Positions 47,579 to 60,060 of a DNA stretch of 64,000 nucleotides are shown piece after piece. This DNA comes from Parascedosporium putredinis. Its lineage: Eukaryota > Ascomycota > Sordariomycetes > Microascales > Microascaceae. How positions within the stretch are numbered: the first letter of the stretch is position 1; each line of letters opens with the position of its first letter. The notes beneath the pieces are model-generated. The model was given only the letters and a program-made list of their open reading frames with translations. It ran no database searches and had not been told where the DNA came from. Both the position numbers and the translations under genes were made by a program. The stretch lies in assembly GCA_949357655.1 (NCBI GenBank), contig CASHTG010000020.1, forward strand, positions 744,001 to 808,000, given 5' to 3'.

Positions 47579-48894
47579 ACCCTAGGCAGCAATTTCGGAT
47601 CAACGACTTATTTATGCTCTTCATGGATACAGCAACGTGGAGTTTGGTGTTCATCTTATGGATCGAAAACAACTCTTGGGCCTACCTCCGGCACAGCGCC
47701 TGGCTCTGTTTTCTCCTCGTTTACTTTTCCTCTTTTCTTCCCTCTTCCACCCTTGTCCTACCGCATTGAACTTGATACCACTTCGAACTTGCCTTCGCCT
47801 TGGAAGAATTGCCTTGCTGCTGGACTGCTGCACCCGACGATTCCACCCAGCTTGGCAGTGGATTCTTTCCACCCTCTTGTTTCAGAACCTTATGCAGGTG
47901 CGCTGCTCTCGCACCAACAACGGACTCTGCACCCGTTTTGCCTTGTACTTGACCTGTCGCCGAGCGTTCGCCTACGTCTACTCTTTGAAGTCGATTCTGG
48001 GCTTCTCACTAACTAGTTTGCGATTGCCCGCTCCACCACTATCAAAGAGAGGCGGGCATCTATCTCTCTGGCTGGGAATCCCACAAATTTCGCAAGCTCC
48101 TGGAAATCGCACAGAAGCTGCGAATCGCCCGACGGCGAGAATAACACAAAATCTTTGCCTGGATACTTTTTGTTTTTTTTTTTCTTTTTGTCCTCTTTTC
48201 TCTTTCAACTTTCAACTTTCTTTTTCCTCTCTTTGGCTGGGCTTTATATATCCATGGTCGTTAATTTTTATCCTCACATCTCCTCTCGACCTAGCCCTGT
48301 GGCAATTTTGTTCTGCTTCCGCTTGTTTGGCTTTTTTGTTTTCTGTTATGTAGGCGGTATGTGGTGGGTACAGTTGAGCGCTTTTTTGAGCTTGGTTGAT
48401 GAGACAGTGAAGGGGCTTTTGCTAGCGTGGTATGCAATGCGACAACATAGTTTATTCCCTTATTTTGTCACTTCCTCTGAGCGGTGCCGTCCTTGGAAAC
48501 CCTTCTTGGATGTTGGACCGTAGCCTCCTTATTCTCCGCCAGTTACCAGTTTGATGGATTCGTGCAGGAACACGCTGGTTTATATCAGACAGCTCAGAAG
48601 GCGAGGGCTTCTGGAGTCGGGAGGGGAAACCCGAACGGGGTCTTGCGTCTCTTCTTGTTTTGGCTAGGATAGCTTCTTACATCGTTGCTTTTGAGCAGAA
48701 TTGAACAATATTCCCAAGCCAAACTCTGCTCTCTTCCCAAGTTGTGGTGTTGGACTTACAGAGCGGTCACTTCCGACTTGACAAGTGGTACTGAGCACGC
48801 AGTCCCTGTAGATGCGACGCTTATTCTTAGTATACATCAATTCCATTGTATATTCTTGATAGTGCCGTTTGCTCATTAATGTTACAGGCATGAC
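47579..48894. other. Convergent 3' region between the RasGAP and CorA-like genes
   Basis: About 1.3 kb of T-rich plus-strand sequence (47700-48330). A 238-codon frame at 47637-48353 is Leu/Phe/Ser-rich, lies directly after the RasGAP stop and has no domain; I treat it as 3' untranslated sequence. No gene is supported. Confidence 0.5.
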
Positions 48895-51809
48895 TTAAAT
48901 TCCGTAGTAGAACAGTAAAAGAAAAAAAGAAAACCCCCATCCGAAGGAAACCAAAACTCCACATAAACGCCACCCAAGTGCCATGAGTCCTGCTCCCCAA
49001 CTACACCCTTTCCGCGTTGTCTCTTCTCCCCTTGACCCCCGGGCCCACTCCCACAGCCTCTTCTTTTCCCCGCGCGACATGGCGCCCCTCGGGAAAGCAG
49101 GCAGACCCGGCGCCGAGCCATGCTCGGAACGTCTCCTTGCCGCGCCGGCAGCGGCCGAGAAGGATACGGGCGGCGCCCCTGGGCTTTCGGCCTTATCACC
49201 TTCGTTCCCGAGGCGGACGCCGCCGAGGAGCAGAGCCTTCCAGTCCCGAGCTGGGGCCCGGGCGCGGGAGGAGCGATCGGACGGGGCTACGGTGCGGCGT
49301 CGTAGCGTGGAGGTTTTCGCGCGCAGACCCTCGAAAAACCCGTGGATGGAGTGGTTCACGGAGCGGCTCTGGAGGAGGATGAGGAGCACGATGAAGGGGA
49401 CGCAGACGCAGACCATTGTGGTGGGGAAGCGCCAGTCCGTGGCGGGGATTTCGAAGACGGTGATTCCAAAGACGGACTGTTGGGACCCTTTGGTATTAGC
49501 TGATGTGCCATTTTTCTTTTTCCTTCTTTCAAGCTTGTTCTAAGGAGAAGGGGGCGGGTGGTGATAGCGGATGGGTGCAACAGGAGGACTTACGGTCACG
49601 AATGTAAGGGGTAGGAAGATCATGGAGCTGAGCGTGAGGATGCGGATGTTGTCGCCTTGCTCGATGGCCCGTCGACTCTCCATGATGGAGCTCCCGCTGA
49701 AGAGCTGCTCGCGCAAACTCTGGATTTCCCGGCGAGTCTCCTTGTTCTTGAGATAGACTGTCCAGAGGTCCGCGAGGACGCGGTCGAGATCGGCGCGCAA
49801 AGAGGCCATGCGCGCCAGGTACTGCTGTCCTGAGGGAGAGTCCGGTTCGGGATGGGGCCACAACGTGGGGTGAGTCCCAGCCCAGAAGTTTGGGGTGAAT
49901 GTCTCGTCGTAGGCGGCTAGCATCGCCTTGATGCCCGTGTTGATGACGCCAAGCGACATGTAGGCCCAAAAATAGCGACGAATATCTGATATGGGGTGAG
50001 CGGAGTGTTGGTATCGAGGAGGGAGGGGAGGGTTGGTCAAATGGGGTTTGTAGCTAGGACACAAAGGAAGAACGACATACATGTAAAGTGTTTGTCTTCA
50101 AATAGAAGCTTGTCCCGAATCTTGTTATCAAACATGAAGTTGATCTGGGTGCACGTTAGTTAGATGCCGGTATCTGGGAGCAACTACTACTACTTACATC
50201 AGGCGTGATGAGCTTGGTGATCTTGTCGTGCAGAATTCGATTCCTCCTAGTGGCATCTTGATATTCCACTACGAGGGCTTCAAGGAAAGCGTGTGGCCCG
50301 TTAAGTAGGACCTTGCCTTCGTCTTCACTTCGGTCTGTGTGCTCGTCATCCGGGAACGACTGGATGTTGAGAAGCTGCCACGGCGCAAATGAGTTGAACA
50401 CAAATCCTTCCTTTGGCGGCTTTCCTCTACGCCGGCGAACCCGGGTTTGTGTCGGATCTCCAGAGAGGGACAAGGCAAGGACAGAGCTGCACTCGGCAAT
50501 GTCGATGTGATCTTGGGAGCGCTTATCGGCCGGCCGATTGTCGAAACGCTCCCAGGGGGCCGGCTCATTGCCACTTTGGACAACGGTGTAGTACTTGAAC
50601 GCGAAGAAGAAACTGCGTTGGCGGATGTAGGGATCTACTGCCACTGTCGTGAATGGCGACGCCTGGAATTGAGGGCGGGCATCAGTTGCTGAGAGAGAGG
50701 TGGACCGAGGTGAGGGCTCTGGTGGAAATGCGCGATTCATGTACGCCGTTGTCTTGCCGCTGTTGCCGTCCGAGGTGACGAGATGGGTCAACAACTCGTC
50801 CATATCGAAGTACTTGGCCATGGCGAAGTGAAGAGAGCCGAATGCTAGCGCTGTGGGCTCCTGCACGATTCTGGGCTCGGTTAGCCAGCGAAGAGCTTCA
50901 GGGGAGATAGCGGAGGGCATGAGGGAGAGGGAGATAGGGGACAAGAGACGTGACTCACGTAATTCTACCAACAGTACCTTGCGCATCGTGATTAACACTC
51001 TTGATCTTATCCCAGACCGCCACGGCGTCTGCCTCCTGAGGCGCCGAGCAGGTATTACTATGATCGCTGTCCATATCAGCGTCATCGCACTTGCACTGGG
51101 GCTCGTTGCCGTCTTCGACCTGGACTTGGCGAGCCAAGCAATCCGCGCCGATCTTGTAGACCTCGCAAGTAGAGTTACCGTGGCTTTCGTTTTCGTATGC
51201 GGCAAAGTGCCGGAGCGACTGCGCCCAGTCAATACTAGTGCCGGCACGCCTCCTAATGAAGTCTTCCATGGCAATGGCAGCTCCGTCAGAAAAGTCGGTA
51301 TGGAATAGGTAATTCAAGAGGTCCTTGTCTTCAAAGTGCACTATATCCAGGGGTTGGCTGACGCCCCGGTGTTCCATTGCTAGTGGCTGAGGTTGCATGT
51401 GCTGCTGCTGCGACACCGATGGTTCGAGCAAGGGCAAGAAGTGGATGTCGTCTTCGTGAACCTCATGGCTTCCAGTAGTGTACGTCGAGTGTAGTGACGC
51501 CGGGATGTGCTTCGGCTCTAGGGAGGGCCGGATGTCGCCCGTCTGCTCGAGAGTTTGGCGGCGGGAGTGGCGCAAGGACCCCGGAAACCCGAACTCTGAG
51601 TTTGTGAGCGTGGGCGAGCTGATGGGCCGGAGGGGAGGCGTCTTGTGCATCTCATTTGACTGGGAGCTAGCTCGCTCACGGCTGGCGCCGGAAGGCAAAG
51701 AGGACCGCGCGGGATTTGCGCCGGTTGCATCGCGCACAAGTTGGAGGAGGAGCTCGTTCTGGCTCTGAAGGGCTTTGAGGACCTCTTCGAGAGGTTGAGA
51801 CGAAGCCAT
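48895..51809 (-). CDS. CorA-like two-helix membrane protein, fungal-specific
   Basis: Large protein with a CorA-type C-terminal membrane pair; the function is not established and metal transport is only possible. Exons are 50959-51809, 50198-50870, 50081-50144, 49594-49985 and 48895-49476 (853 residues, all phases consistent). The N-terminal half is Ser/Pro/Gln-rich and then acidic (CKCDDADMDSDHSNTC). A middle domain contains RQRSFFFAFKYYTVV. A helical stalk (RRYFWAYMSLGVINTG, YLKNKETRREIQSLREQL) leads to helix 1 (LTLSSMIFLPLTFVTSVFGI) and helix 2 (MVCVCVPFIVLLILL). In CorA proteins a GMN motif follows helix 1; here the position reads FGI, so the canonical selectivity motif is absent. After helix 2 comes an Arg/Gly-rich tail of about 140 residues ending in a hydrophobic stretch. 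That tail looks unlike the rest and may result from a missed intron or a frame error. The start at MASSQPLEEV is preferred over an ATG 35 codons upstream. Confidence 0.8.
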
Positions 51810-52801
51810 AAGTGGTTTTTTCACCGGGCAAAGAGGAGACGAGATGGATAATGGTGGGTTCCCAACATCCGTAGAATGTGGTGCTGCATATATCAATTGT
51901 AATGACTCTATCACGGTGAGAGAATATGTTCCGGAAGTTAAAGAGGCCTAAGCTAACGATACGGAGGGTTTTTGTGGAGAGGAAAGGATGACCCGGTTTT
52001 GTATCCGGAGGAATCCCTGCTCCTTTAGTGTCTTGTCGCTAACTGCCTCCGACGAGGCTACAATCTATAGGACTTGGAAGATGGTGTCATGCCATTATTG
52101 CAAGCAAAGGAATGTGTGGCAGGGAGAAGGGAGGGGAACAAAACAGTGAGGCTGGCTTGGCATTATTTGCAAATCGCATTGATAGGCTTCCAATAGGTGC
52201 ATCATGGAAATAGAGGGTAGGTGTAATATCGGAGCGCCCCGACATTCTGTCTTTGCCGGGCGGAGGCAGGGATGGAGCGATGGAAGTCAAACGGGCGAGT
52301 GGGCACCGCTGGGGCTCAGCCTTCAACATGAGCAAACGACGACGTACGTGTGTTCGTCCGTTTAGGGACATCAGGTCTGGATTCGTTGGCGGAGGGAAGT
52401 CCGAGGTCCCCGGGGCTGGGGCTAACAACACACGAATGCACAATGCCGATCCAGGAGTGGGAAGATAGTAGGGAGAAGGACAAAGGGGGAAGTGTGCAAC
52501 CCCAGAGGCCACGAGGAAGTCGCGCAGGTTGTGACTGGATATGCATGAACATAAAGGCTCAAACTCAAATATGGCCATTCACGATAGAGCCGAGGGGGTG
52601 ATGGTCTCGCCCTTTCTTGATTCTTTATTCCGGTCATCCACTCCTCTCCTCCGCGGGCGGAGTAGAATGCCGAGAGTGTGGTTGGAAAGTCGCTTAAAAC
52701 CCAAAGAGGAAAGAAAACAAAAAAATAACTTGGTCACGGAGGTAGTTTTACTGGCCAATTCCGGCCACCGAGCCGAGCGAGGCGAGCAGGAAAGAACATA
52801 C
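51810..52801. other. Upstream flank of the CorA-like gene; no confident gene
   Basis: About 1 kb containing the promoter of the CorA-like gene and, on the minus strand, whatever lies 3' of the candidate exons at 52.8-53.3 kb. Minus-strand frames of 160 codons (52087-52578) and 86 codons (52579-52839) exist, but no domain is visible. Confidence 0.4.
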
Positions 52802-53325
52802 CAAAGCAAGGGTCCACGATCTCCGCATGCATCGAGCACAGCATCGAGGTTGTAGTGTGGGTGGGCTGCTCCTTCTCGAACTTGTCGATCAAGACCCTGC
52901 GGTTAGGGAAGGCGGGAACATGAACGAGCCGAATTAGGAAACGGAAGGTCCAGATTCGACTTACAATCATCAATTAGCTCAGAGTTTGGATTCCCAGTTC
53001 TCTGCGTCCAGTGGAGGAAGGCGCGACAATCATTTGTGGATGGACCCATCAATGGACGACACAGCTTAGCCTCCAGAGTCCGGCAGGGAGGAGCTTCAAG
53101 GGACATCTCCTTCATCGGGGCGGATATCGTCGGCGACGAACGCAATGATCCGCCCTGAATTTGGTCGGCTGAACAACTTTGGGCGGGAGGTGGGGAAAGC
53201 TTTACTCACGGAATTTGGTGGTTGGCCGACCCATTGACCTAGCCACACTCCCTTCAAGGCCCCGAGTGTGGGGTGCGATAGCGATCTTTGGGGGTGCTTC
53301 CACGTTGTTGCCTACCTACGTCAGG
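52802..53325 (-). CDS. Candidate spliced gene, unknown product (partial)
   Basis: Three exon-like blocks on the minus strand: above 53210 (reading LGALKGVWLGQWVGQPPNS), 52965-53154 (reading SSPTISAPMKEMSLEAPPC and later NDCRAFLHWTQRTGNPNSEL) and 52802-52896 (reading WVLIDKFEKEQPTH and SMLCSMHAEIVDPCF). They are separated by introns of 55 bases (53155-53209, GTGAGT to TTCAG) and 68 bases (52897-52964, GTAAGT to CGCAG). Another good donor (GTATGT) follows 52802. Only one frame of the middle exon is open. Joining it to the third exon needs one extra base at the CCC run 52895-52897, the same type of defect seen in many genes here. No start codon or family was recognised. Splice structure is the main support. 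Confidence 0.35.
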
Positions 53326-54191
53326 CGCGGGCAAAGTAGGCTGTGCTCTTTAGCTCGCTTTTGCAAAGGGCCAAAACTTGTTTCACTCAATTCGGGCACT
53401 AGAAGCCGCCAAGAACGCCTTCCGAAGTCCGGAGGCACATGGCCAGCGTTTGTTCAAGGTCGCTCTCCACAAAACCTTTGCAGGGAAGCGAGCCAAGCGT
53501 TTACGGATTTGTGGGAGCTGGGAAGATGACTTCTGTTGGTTGGCTAGCATCCATGTCGGCTGTGAATGTTTTTGAAGAGGTCTTTAAGTCCTGGACCACG
53601 ACCAGGGCTTCTAGCAGCGTGTCATCATCCCTGTTACCAGAGTATGTGGGGCGAGACGAAGCTGGGGACAATGGATGTATCCTAGGAAACCAGGCAAACC
53701 CGTAACCCTCGATTAGCTATTCTCCCCGAATGGAAGAGGGACTATGTCAATAGATATCTAGTAATGCCGACCGAATTTGCTGGCGCGGTGATTAAACGAT
53801 TGCCGAGGCTGGATACCAGGTTAAACCTACTGATACATTCCTGTTCTATCACTGAATGCTTTTCCCACCCGCCCCCTTAATCCACGTTCCCCTCAACCTT
53901 CCCCCTCCCCTCCTCCCCTATCGTCTTCTGCCTTCCAAGCTTTTGATCGCCCTCATCAGCTCCCGCTTTGTAATATCTTGCTTCGTGGCACAAACGCTCC
54001 GCCTCCACCTTGCTCCTCGACATCCCTCTCCGATCCTTCTCCGTCCGTCTCCGTCTCCTTTCCCCGTAGGGGTGTGTTTCACCCTGAATATGCCTGTTGC
54101 ATCGAGTGTAGGGTCTGGCTCTTAGTGCATGGGGTGGGCTTTATGTTGAAGATACGTGTGACCTAGTTAGATCCTGGGGGTTGATGACCAC
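53326..54191. other. Intergenic region upstream of the candidate gene and 3' of ASF1
   Basis: About 870 bases. C/T-rich plus-strand sequence at 53870-54060 is open on the plus strand without domain content. It includes the 3' flank of the minus-strand ASF1 gene. No gene is supported. Confidence 0.45.
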
Positions 54192-55363
54192 CTAATGAGA
54201 CATGACGACCTCGGCGGCCTTAGGGCCGCTCGCCTTGGCCCCCTCATCAACCTCCATGGCATCTTCATCCATAGCATCGCCCTCTTCCGCCTCCTCCTCA
54301 CCCTCTTCCTCATCCTCACTCTCTCCCTCGATATCGACACTGCCGTCGTCCGAAAGCTCGTCCTCTTCCTTGGCGGCGCCTTCCGCGTCAGCGTCGGCCA
54401 TGTTCGCATCGCCAGCTGCATCCTCGCCATTCACCTCGGCTTCAACCTCGGCTTCCTCTTCTTCAGCCTCCTCGGCACCATATTCATCCTCGTCTGCCAC
54501 AAGGTCTGCCTCGGGCTGCTCGGGTGGGAATTCGGCGGGTGCAGAGGCCTCGGAATCCCTACACAATGGACGCGATGCAGTTAGCTAGGCCGTTCGAGGT
54601 GAGTGGTGGTGGATGTAGCATCCACAGTTAAGCCCTCGTAGGTCAAGTAGACGTAGACCATGGATTACAGGGCAACTTTACAAATCCTAATAACGATTGG
54701 GCAAGGATATAAAGGTAGTAGGTGGCCAAGAGGAAGTGCAACATACCATTTGATGGCAAAGCGGGTGACCCTGGGCTTTTCGGCAAGAATGTTGCGCTTG
54801 ACCCTCTCGATGATGGGCTTAGCGGGGGCTCGGCGCTCAACTCTTCCGAATCGTACTCATTGTTCACGTAGTAGCCAACTCGCACGAATTCGCGTCCGTC
54901 GTAGGCACAGGTGAGGAGGATCACGGTGACGCCGAGAATATCGGAGTCGGGAATCCGCTTCGTATCGGGCGCTTCTGCCTCGAAGGGGAACTTGCTCACA
55001 CCGACGGGGATAGGTCCCACGAGCAGGGAATCGAGTTCTTGATCATATTGATCGCTACCGGTGCGTCAGTAGGAGGCTCTAGTGATTGCTGGACCAAGAG
55101 AGAAAGGAGGTGGAGAATTGAAAAAGAAAGATGATTCTTACGAAGTAGCCGACCCGACGTATGTGAGCTTCCATTCCAGGTCTATGGGGAAAGGCGTGAG
55201 CGGGCGAAAATATTCCAGATGTCGTAGGATTAGCGGTGTAAATACTTTACGTACCTTTCTCCAAAGGCTCGAGGCACTCGAATGTAATCTCAAACTCGTA
55301 CTTGTCGGTGAACTTTGCCGGGTTGTTCAACACCTCAACTCCCAAAAGAGAAACGACAGACAT
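54192..55363 (-). CDS. asf1: Histone H3-H4 chaperone ASF1
   Basis: Nuclear chaperone that hands H3-H4 dimers to CAF-1 and HIRA during chromatin assembly. Exons are 55255-55363, 55142-55181, 54747-55054 and 54192-54558. The N-terminal immunoglobulin-like core is highly conserved: MSVVSLLGVEVLNNPAKF, FECLEPLEKDLEWKLTYVGS, DQELDSLLVGPIPVG, ILLTCAYDGREFVRVGYYV and NNEYDSEEL. The C-terminal about 120 residues are an acidic Glu/Asp/Ala tail, as in other fungi. One break at GGGGG 54824-54828 (needs a sixth base) separates ELSAEPP from AKPIIERVKRNILAEKPRV. Repair gives 274 residues with every exon phase matching. The gene is divergent from RNA14. Identification is firm. Confidence 0.95.
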
Positions 55364-56809
55364 GGTGACTCAGAAATTAAAGAATTGTTCCGTCTGGAGG
55401 GTAGGTTTCCTTTTGCTGTTTTTGCTTTGTTGTCTTAGTTTATTACAGTGGAAAGTGTGCGTGGTGATGCAGATTTAATGCAGGTCGACAGCGGCGCGGG
55501 GTAGGCGTTGGATTGCAGGTGAGGGAGAATCGCAAAGGCCCTGGACTGGGGAGAATCAATGTTTTTGGGTTTGGGCCTTGCGCGACGAAGGTTATTTGAC
55601 AGATGGCCAGGGGAGGAAAACAACGTGAAGTTATGGTGGGAGCGGACGTGAAGAAGAAGGGAGCTGATTGTCGCAATCGTCGGGGCGGCGAGGAAGGGAA
55701 GGGGCCAAGGCGCTGGCTGGCTGAATGATGAAGGCTGGTATTGACGAACAATCAAAAGCACCGACGCGACCTCGTCTGGAAATTCGCGTTTGTGAGGGGA
55801 TCGATAAGCCCAGAGCGAAGCCCCTTCATGTATGCACTTTAGACGCGTCCGGCGCAAACACTCAGCAACCGCCCGCAGCCACAAATAGCGGGGTTGGGGC
55901 GACATTATTGTCGCCCGTGAATCGCTCGACACTGGCTGGTGTGGTAGTTGTGGCTTCTGTCAAAAAGCAGCCAAACCGGCGACAGTTCTGAGGGAGCGAC
56001 CCCTGGCGCTCATTTCCGCACTGATCAGTTCCGGGCCTTTCCTCCCCTCCCCCACCGTAATTAGCCGAAGATACTCCAGCTCCTCCATTCTTGAAGATTT
56101 CACCGCCTTTGGAGCAATTGATTCTGCCGACGTACCAGCCTCGCATTGGATGCATGGCTTTTTCCATCTTGACAGGAAGCTTCACGACACCTTCCTACGA
56201 CCTCATTCAATCTCCCATCTCGAAACTCCCGGAATCGAACCATTCACCCTTCTACGGCTAATTTACGGCTTTGGATCACGTACGCGATTGTGACGGGGAA
56301 TTTTTTCATCTCCGCGACGCGATTCGCATTTCACTGGAGCTTCAGCGACGCACACGACACCTGAAGCCAAGCTCACCACTACCGAACGGCACTTGATCTT
56401 GGGAATACTCTCCTCTTCAAACATCCCCACATCCTTGTTGGCTTTTATTAAAATTCCGCTTTGGCCATACATTTTGATTTAGACCACTACAGCCCTCAAT
56501 AAACGGTGTAACGGTTGCGATTCGCAGCATTGCGCGAAACCAAGGGGTTTTCTTCCCATTCACAACGTCTGCCTCATTCCAGTCTATCATCGAGATGTAC
56601 GTTTGTCTCCAGCCTTAACCACTCGCCTCCTATATGAAATCATTTCCTGGATCGACCGATTTACTAACACTTCCTAGTCATTTAAAGCTCCCTCGATTCG
56701 AGATCAGGCACTCGCTGCCCGAGTTCGGACATCGACGCCCGTCCATGCGCCGGATCTGAACCGTTTGTGCAATCGCCACCGAATCGCCGACCCCCTCCGA
56801 CTGGCGACG
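55364..56809. promoter_or_regulatory. Divergent promoter region between ASF1 and RNA14, with a leader intron
   Basis: About 1.45 kb between divergent start codons. A textbook fungal intron lies in the RNA14 leader at 56597-56677: donor GTACGT, branch site TTACTAAC, acceptor TTCCTAG. After it the frame is open for 44 codons before the chosen ATG at 56810, with an earlier in-frame ATG at 56765. No other gene is supported. Confidence 0.5.
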
Positions 56810-59800
56810 ATGTCAGCGGACGAATCTAGTGATAAAGCCCCTTACGAGGGAGCGTCTTGGGAAGAAGGTGATCTCGAAGGTGATGGACCTGATGATTATC
56901 AACCGGAAATTCAACTTAGCGACGAGCACACTCAAGATCCTAGTTTGACTGGTGACCAAGACTCCGGTGAATATGGTGAAAACGGCGAAGACTTTGGTGA
57001 TGACGGCGCTGAGTATGATCCGGAAGCTGTCGATGCTCCATCTGAAACGGCAGCCCCAGAGTCCAAGTCTTCCAAACCACAGACTACCGGTGGCTTTATA
57101 ATTCAGGACGATTCCGATGACGATAATGATGATGATGATGACGAGGGTGATGAGGACGGTGCGGTTCCCGTGGCTGTACAGACTGTTATTGCTGCACGCT
57201 CGGCGAGTGCCACTGCAGACACCTCTGCCCATAACCAGCCAGCATCTACCGCCGCCCCTCGTACCCTTGATGCCCAGGTGACCAATGGATCCACTCCTCC
57301 TCTCGCTCCAGGAAATGCTGTTACTGCCATCCCAGGCCAGGATACCTTAGATCGTGTTGCGGTACTGGAAGATCGTGTGAAGGCTGATCCTCGTGGAGAC
57401 ATGGATGCGTGGCTTGGTCTGATTGAAGAATACCGGCGCCGTAATTGCCTAGATGAGTTGCGATCTGCCTACAATCGGTTCCTGGAAGTGTTTCCTCAGT
57501 CGGTGAGTTTTCTACCCGCAAGCCTTTTCTCGAACCAGAGCAACTGGCGGATCATGGTACTAACGGTGGCATCCGAATTTAGGCGGAGGCTTGGGCCTCT
57601 TGGGTCGAACTCGAGCTGGGTCTCAATAACTTCGTTGAGGCGGAACGCCTCTTTGGCCGTTGCCTCATGCTTGCCCCTAATGTCCGACTTTGGACAGTCT
57701 ATTTGAACTACATCCGGCGGCGCAATGACCTCAACAGTGATGCCGATGGTCGTGCACGAAAAGTTGTGACGCAAGCTTATGAGTTCGTCATTGACACCAT
57801 TGGCGTTGACAAAGATTCCGCTCAGATTTGGCAAGACTACATTCAATTCATTCGGAGCGCGCCCGGCCAAATCGGCGGTGGCAACTGGCAAGACCAGCAG
57901 AAGATGGATCAGCTCCGCAAGGCCTACCAACGCGCCATTTGCGTCCCTACATTGGCGGTGAATAACCTGTGGAAAGAGTATGACCAGTTCGAGATGGGTC
58001 TGAATAAGATGACGGTGAGTCGATGAGTTCTCACTCATGGTGTCCATCGTGAACCTTCTCCCCACCGCTGGGAGCTTTGATATACTAATGAGGTGTGTAT
58101 AACGTTAGGGCCGCAAATTTATTCAGGAACGGTCTCCTTCGTACATGTCGGCAAAGAGCGCCAATATTGCTTTGGAGAACATAACCCGCAACCTGAAGCG
58201 CACCACATACCCGAGGCTTCCTCCTGCGCCTGGCTTCGAAGGCGATGTCGAGTTTTCAGAGCAAATCGAGATCTGGAAGAAGTGGATTGCGTGGGAGAAG
58301 GAAGATCCCCTTGCCCTAGAACCTGAGGAGCCCGCTGTGTTCAAACAGCGAATTCTCCATTGTTACCGGCAAGCTCTCATGGCACTGCGCTTCGTGCCTG
58401 AGCTATGGGTTGACGCAGCTGAGTGGTGCTTCAGGAACCAAATCACGCAAAACAACCAGGACACTGGGCTAGAGCTTTTGACTCAGGGCGTCGAAGCCAA
58501 CCCTGAGAGCGTGCTTCTCGCCCTAAAGCATGCCGATCGGATTGAACTCACTCACGTTGGAGGAGAAAGCGATGATGCCAAGCGCGAATTCGCGGCCGCG
58601 GTTCGGGCTCCCTACAATAAAGTTCTCGAAACTCTTTATGACATGTGCAAGGACCTCAAGGAAAAGGAACAGACAGACGTGGCCCAAGTGGAGCGCATTT
58701 TTGCTCAGAACACGGCCACAGCGGGTGGTTACGACGACGACGACGACGACGATGGCGCCGGGGCCTTCAGTGCTGTGGAGAAAGAGAACCGGCTGAAGGC
58801 TGTCAGGCAAGGTTATGCGGCACGAACCGAACTTCTTTCAAAGACCATTTCGCATGTCTGGATCGCCCTTGCCCGGGCGATGCGCAGGATCAAGGCAAGG
58901 GTGGCGTTGGCCAAGGAGGACTACGCCAAGTCTTTGTGGAAGCTCGCAAGCGTGGAAGGCTGACCAGCGACGTTTACGTTGCAGTTGCACTTATGGAGTC
59001 CGTGGTGTACCGTGATCCCGTTGGAGCCAAAATCTTTGAGCGCGGCATGACACTCTTCCCAGAGGACGAAAACTACCTCTTGGAGTATCTCAGGTACCTG
59101 CACTCAAAGGATGATACCACAAGTACGTAATTCCCTAGTCCCCTCTCACCGCCCCCTTCTTTTGAATCGACCTTCTAACAGTTTCGCCCCAGATGCGCGT
59201 GTCGTCTTCGAAACGTGCGTCAACCGCTTGACGCAGAAGCCAGAGACCGTGATCAAGGCGAAGCCGCTTTACGCATACTTCCATAAATACGAGTCGCAGT
59301 TCGGCGAGTTAGCGCAGATATCCAAGCTGGAGTCACGAATGGCGGAGCTGTTCCCCGACGACCCCAAGCTCGCAACGTTCTCCCAACGGTACACGTCAAC
59401 CAAGTTCAACCCCATAAAGGCCCCCATCATCGTCTCCCCGGCGGCCCAGCTACGGCCCAAGGTAGTCATGCCATCCATTGAACACCCGCTGCCTGTGCGC
59501 AGGACCCAAAGTCCCGGGGCGCCGACGCACGGATCACCGCGTCCCCATTATCTGAGGGCTACAGCGTCGCCCAAAGGCCCTTCGCAGGTGACGATTACGA
59601 AGAGCTCAACCGGCCCCGAAAACTTGCGCGAGGCGAGTCCCCGCTCAAGGGCGCAGCCGGTCGACGGCTCGACCAGCAGCGGCGAAACCAGAGCTCGGCA
59701 CTACATCGAGAGCTTACCTTTTTCCTCAACATCCTTCCGTCGGCGTCCACCTATGATTCGGCAAGATTCAACCCGGTATCGATGACGAAATTGCTGCAAT

Positions 59801-60060
59801 CTACAGTCGTACCGGATTTCGCCTCTTGGAAGACCACTCAAGACCGTGGTGGCGGCGCCCCAAGGCACGCGTCTGGGACATTCCCTGCCTTCCAACGGGC
59901 CCAGAGCCCATATACGGGAGGCGCCGGCACAGGGCGGCCAGGGCACATAGCTGCGGCATTCCCGCCTCAGAGGCCCAGCTCCCGAGGGTATGAGCAATAT
60001 GGAGCACCTGCTGCCAGCTACGGTCAGCCTCAACAACAGTATGGCGGCTACCGGTACTAA
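56810..60060 (+). CDS. rna14: RNA14-type mRNA 3'-end processing factor (CstF-77 homologue)
   Basis: HAT-repeat scaffold of cleavage factor IA, needed for pre-mRNA cleavage and polyadenylation. Exons are 56810-57502, 57583-58014, 58109-59122 and 59193-60060. The N-terminus is acidic, with a Glu/Asp-rich stretch near 57110-57160. HAT repeats follow, e.g. AEAWASWVELELGLNNFVEA, NVRLWTVYLNYIRRRNDLN, EIWKKWIAWEKEDPLAL and MRRIQGKG. The C-terminal region contains LNRPRKLARGESPLKG and FFLNILPSASTYDSARFNP, then a Gly/Gln-rich tail. An Asp run near 58732-58752 interrupts one repeat. Two one-base breaks, near 58886-58895 and near 59492-59510, each need one added base; the repaired protein is 1002 residues. 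An alternative in-frame start is 56765 (MCNRHR); I prefer the acidic MSADESSDK start. The 3' end of the reading frame is clear. Confidence 0.93.

Noticed and set aside
47637..48353. 238-codon plus-strand frame after the RasGAP stop
   Set aside because: Leu/Phe/Ser-rich translation of a T-rich 3' region with no domain.
56215..56275. tRNA-like B-box (GGTTCGATTCC on the minus strand)
   Set aside because: The T-stem does not pair well and no A-box or cloverleaf could be built.
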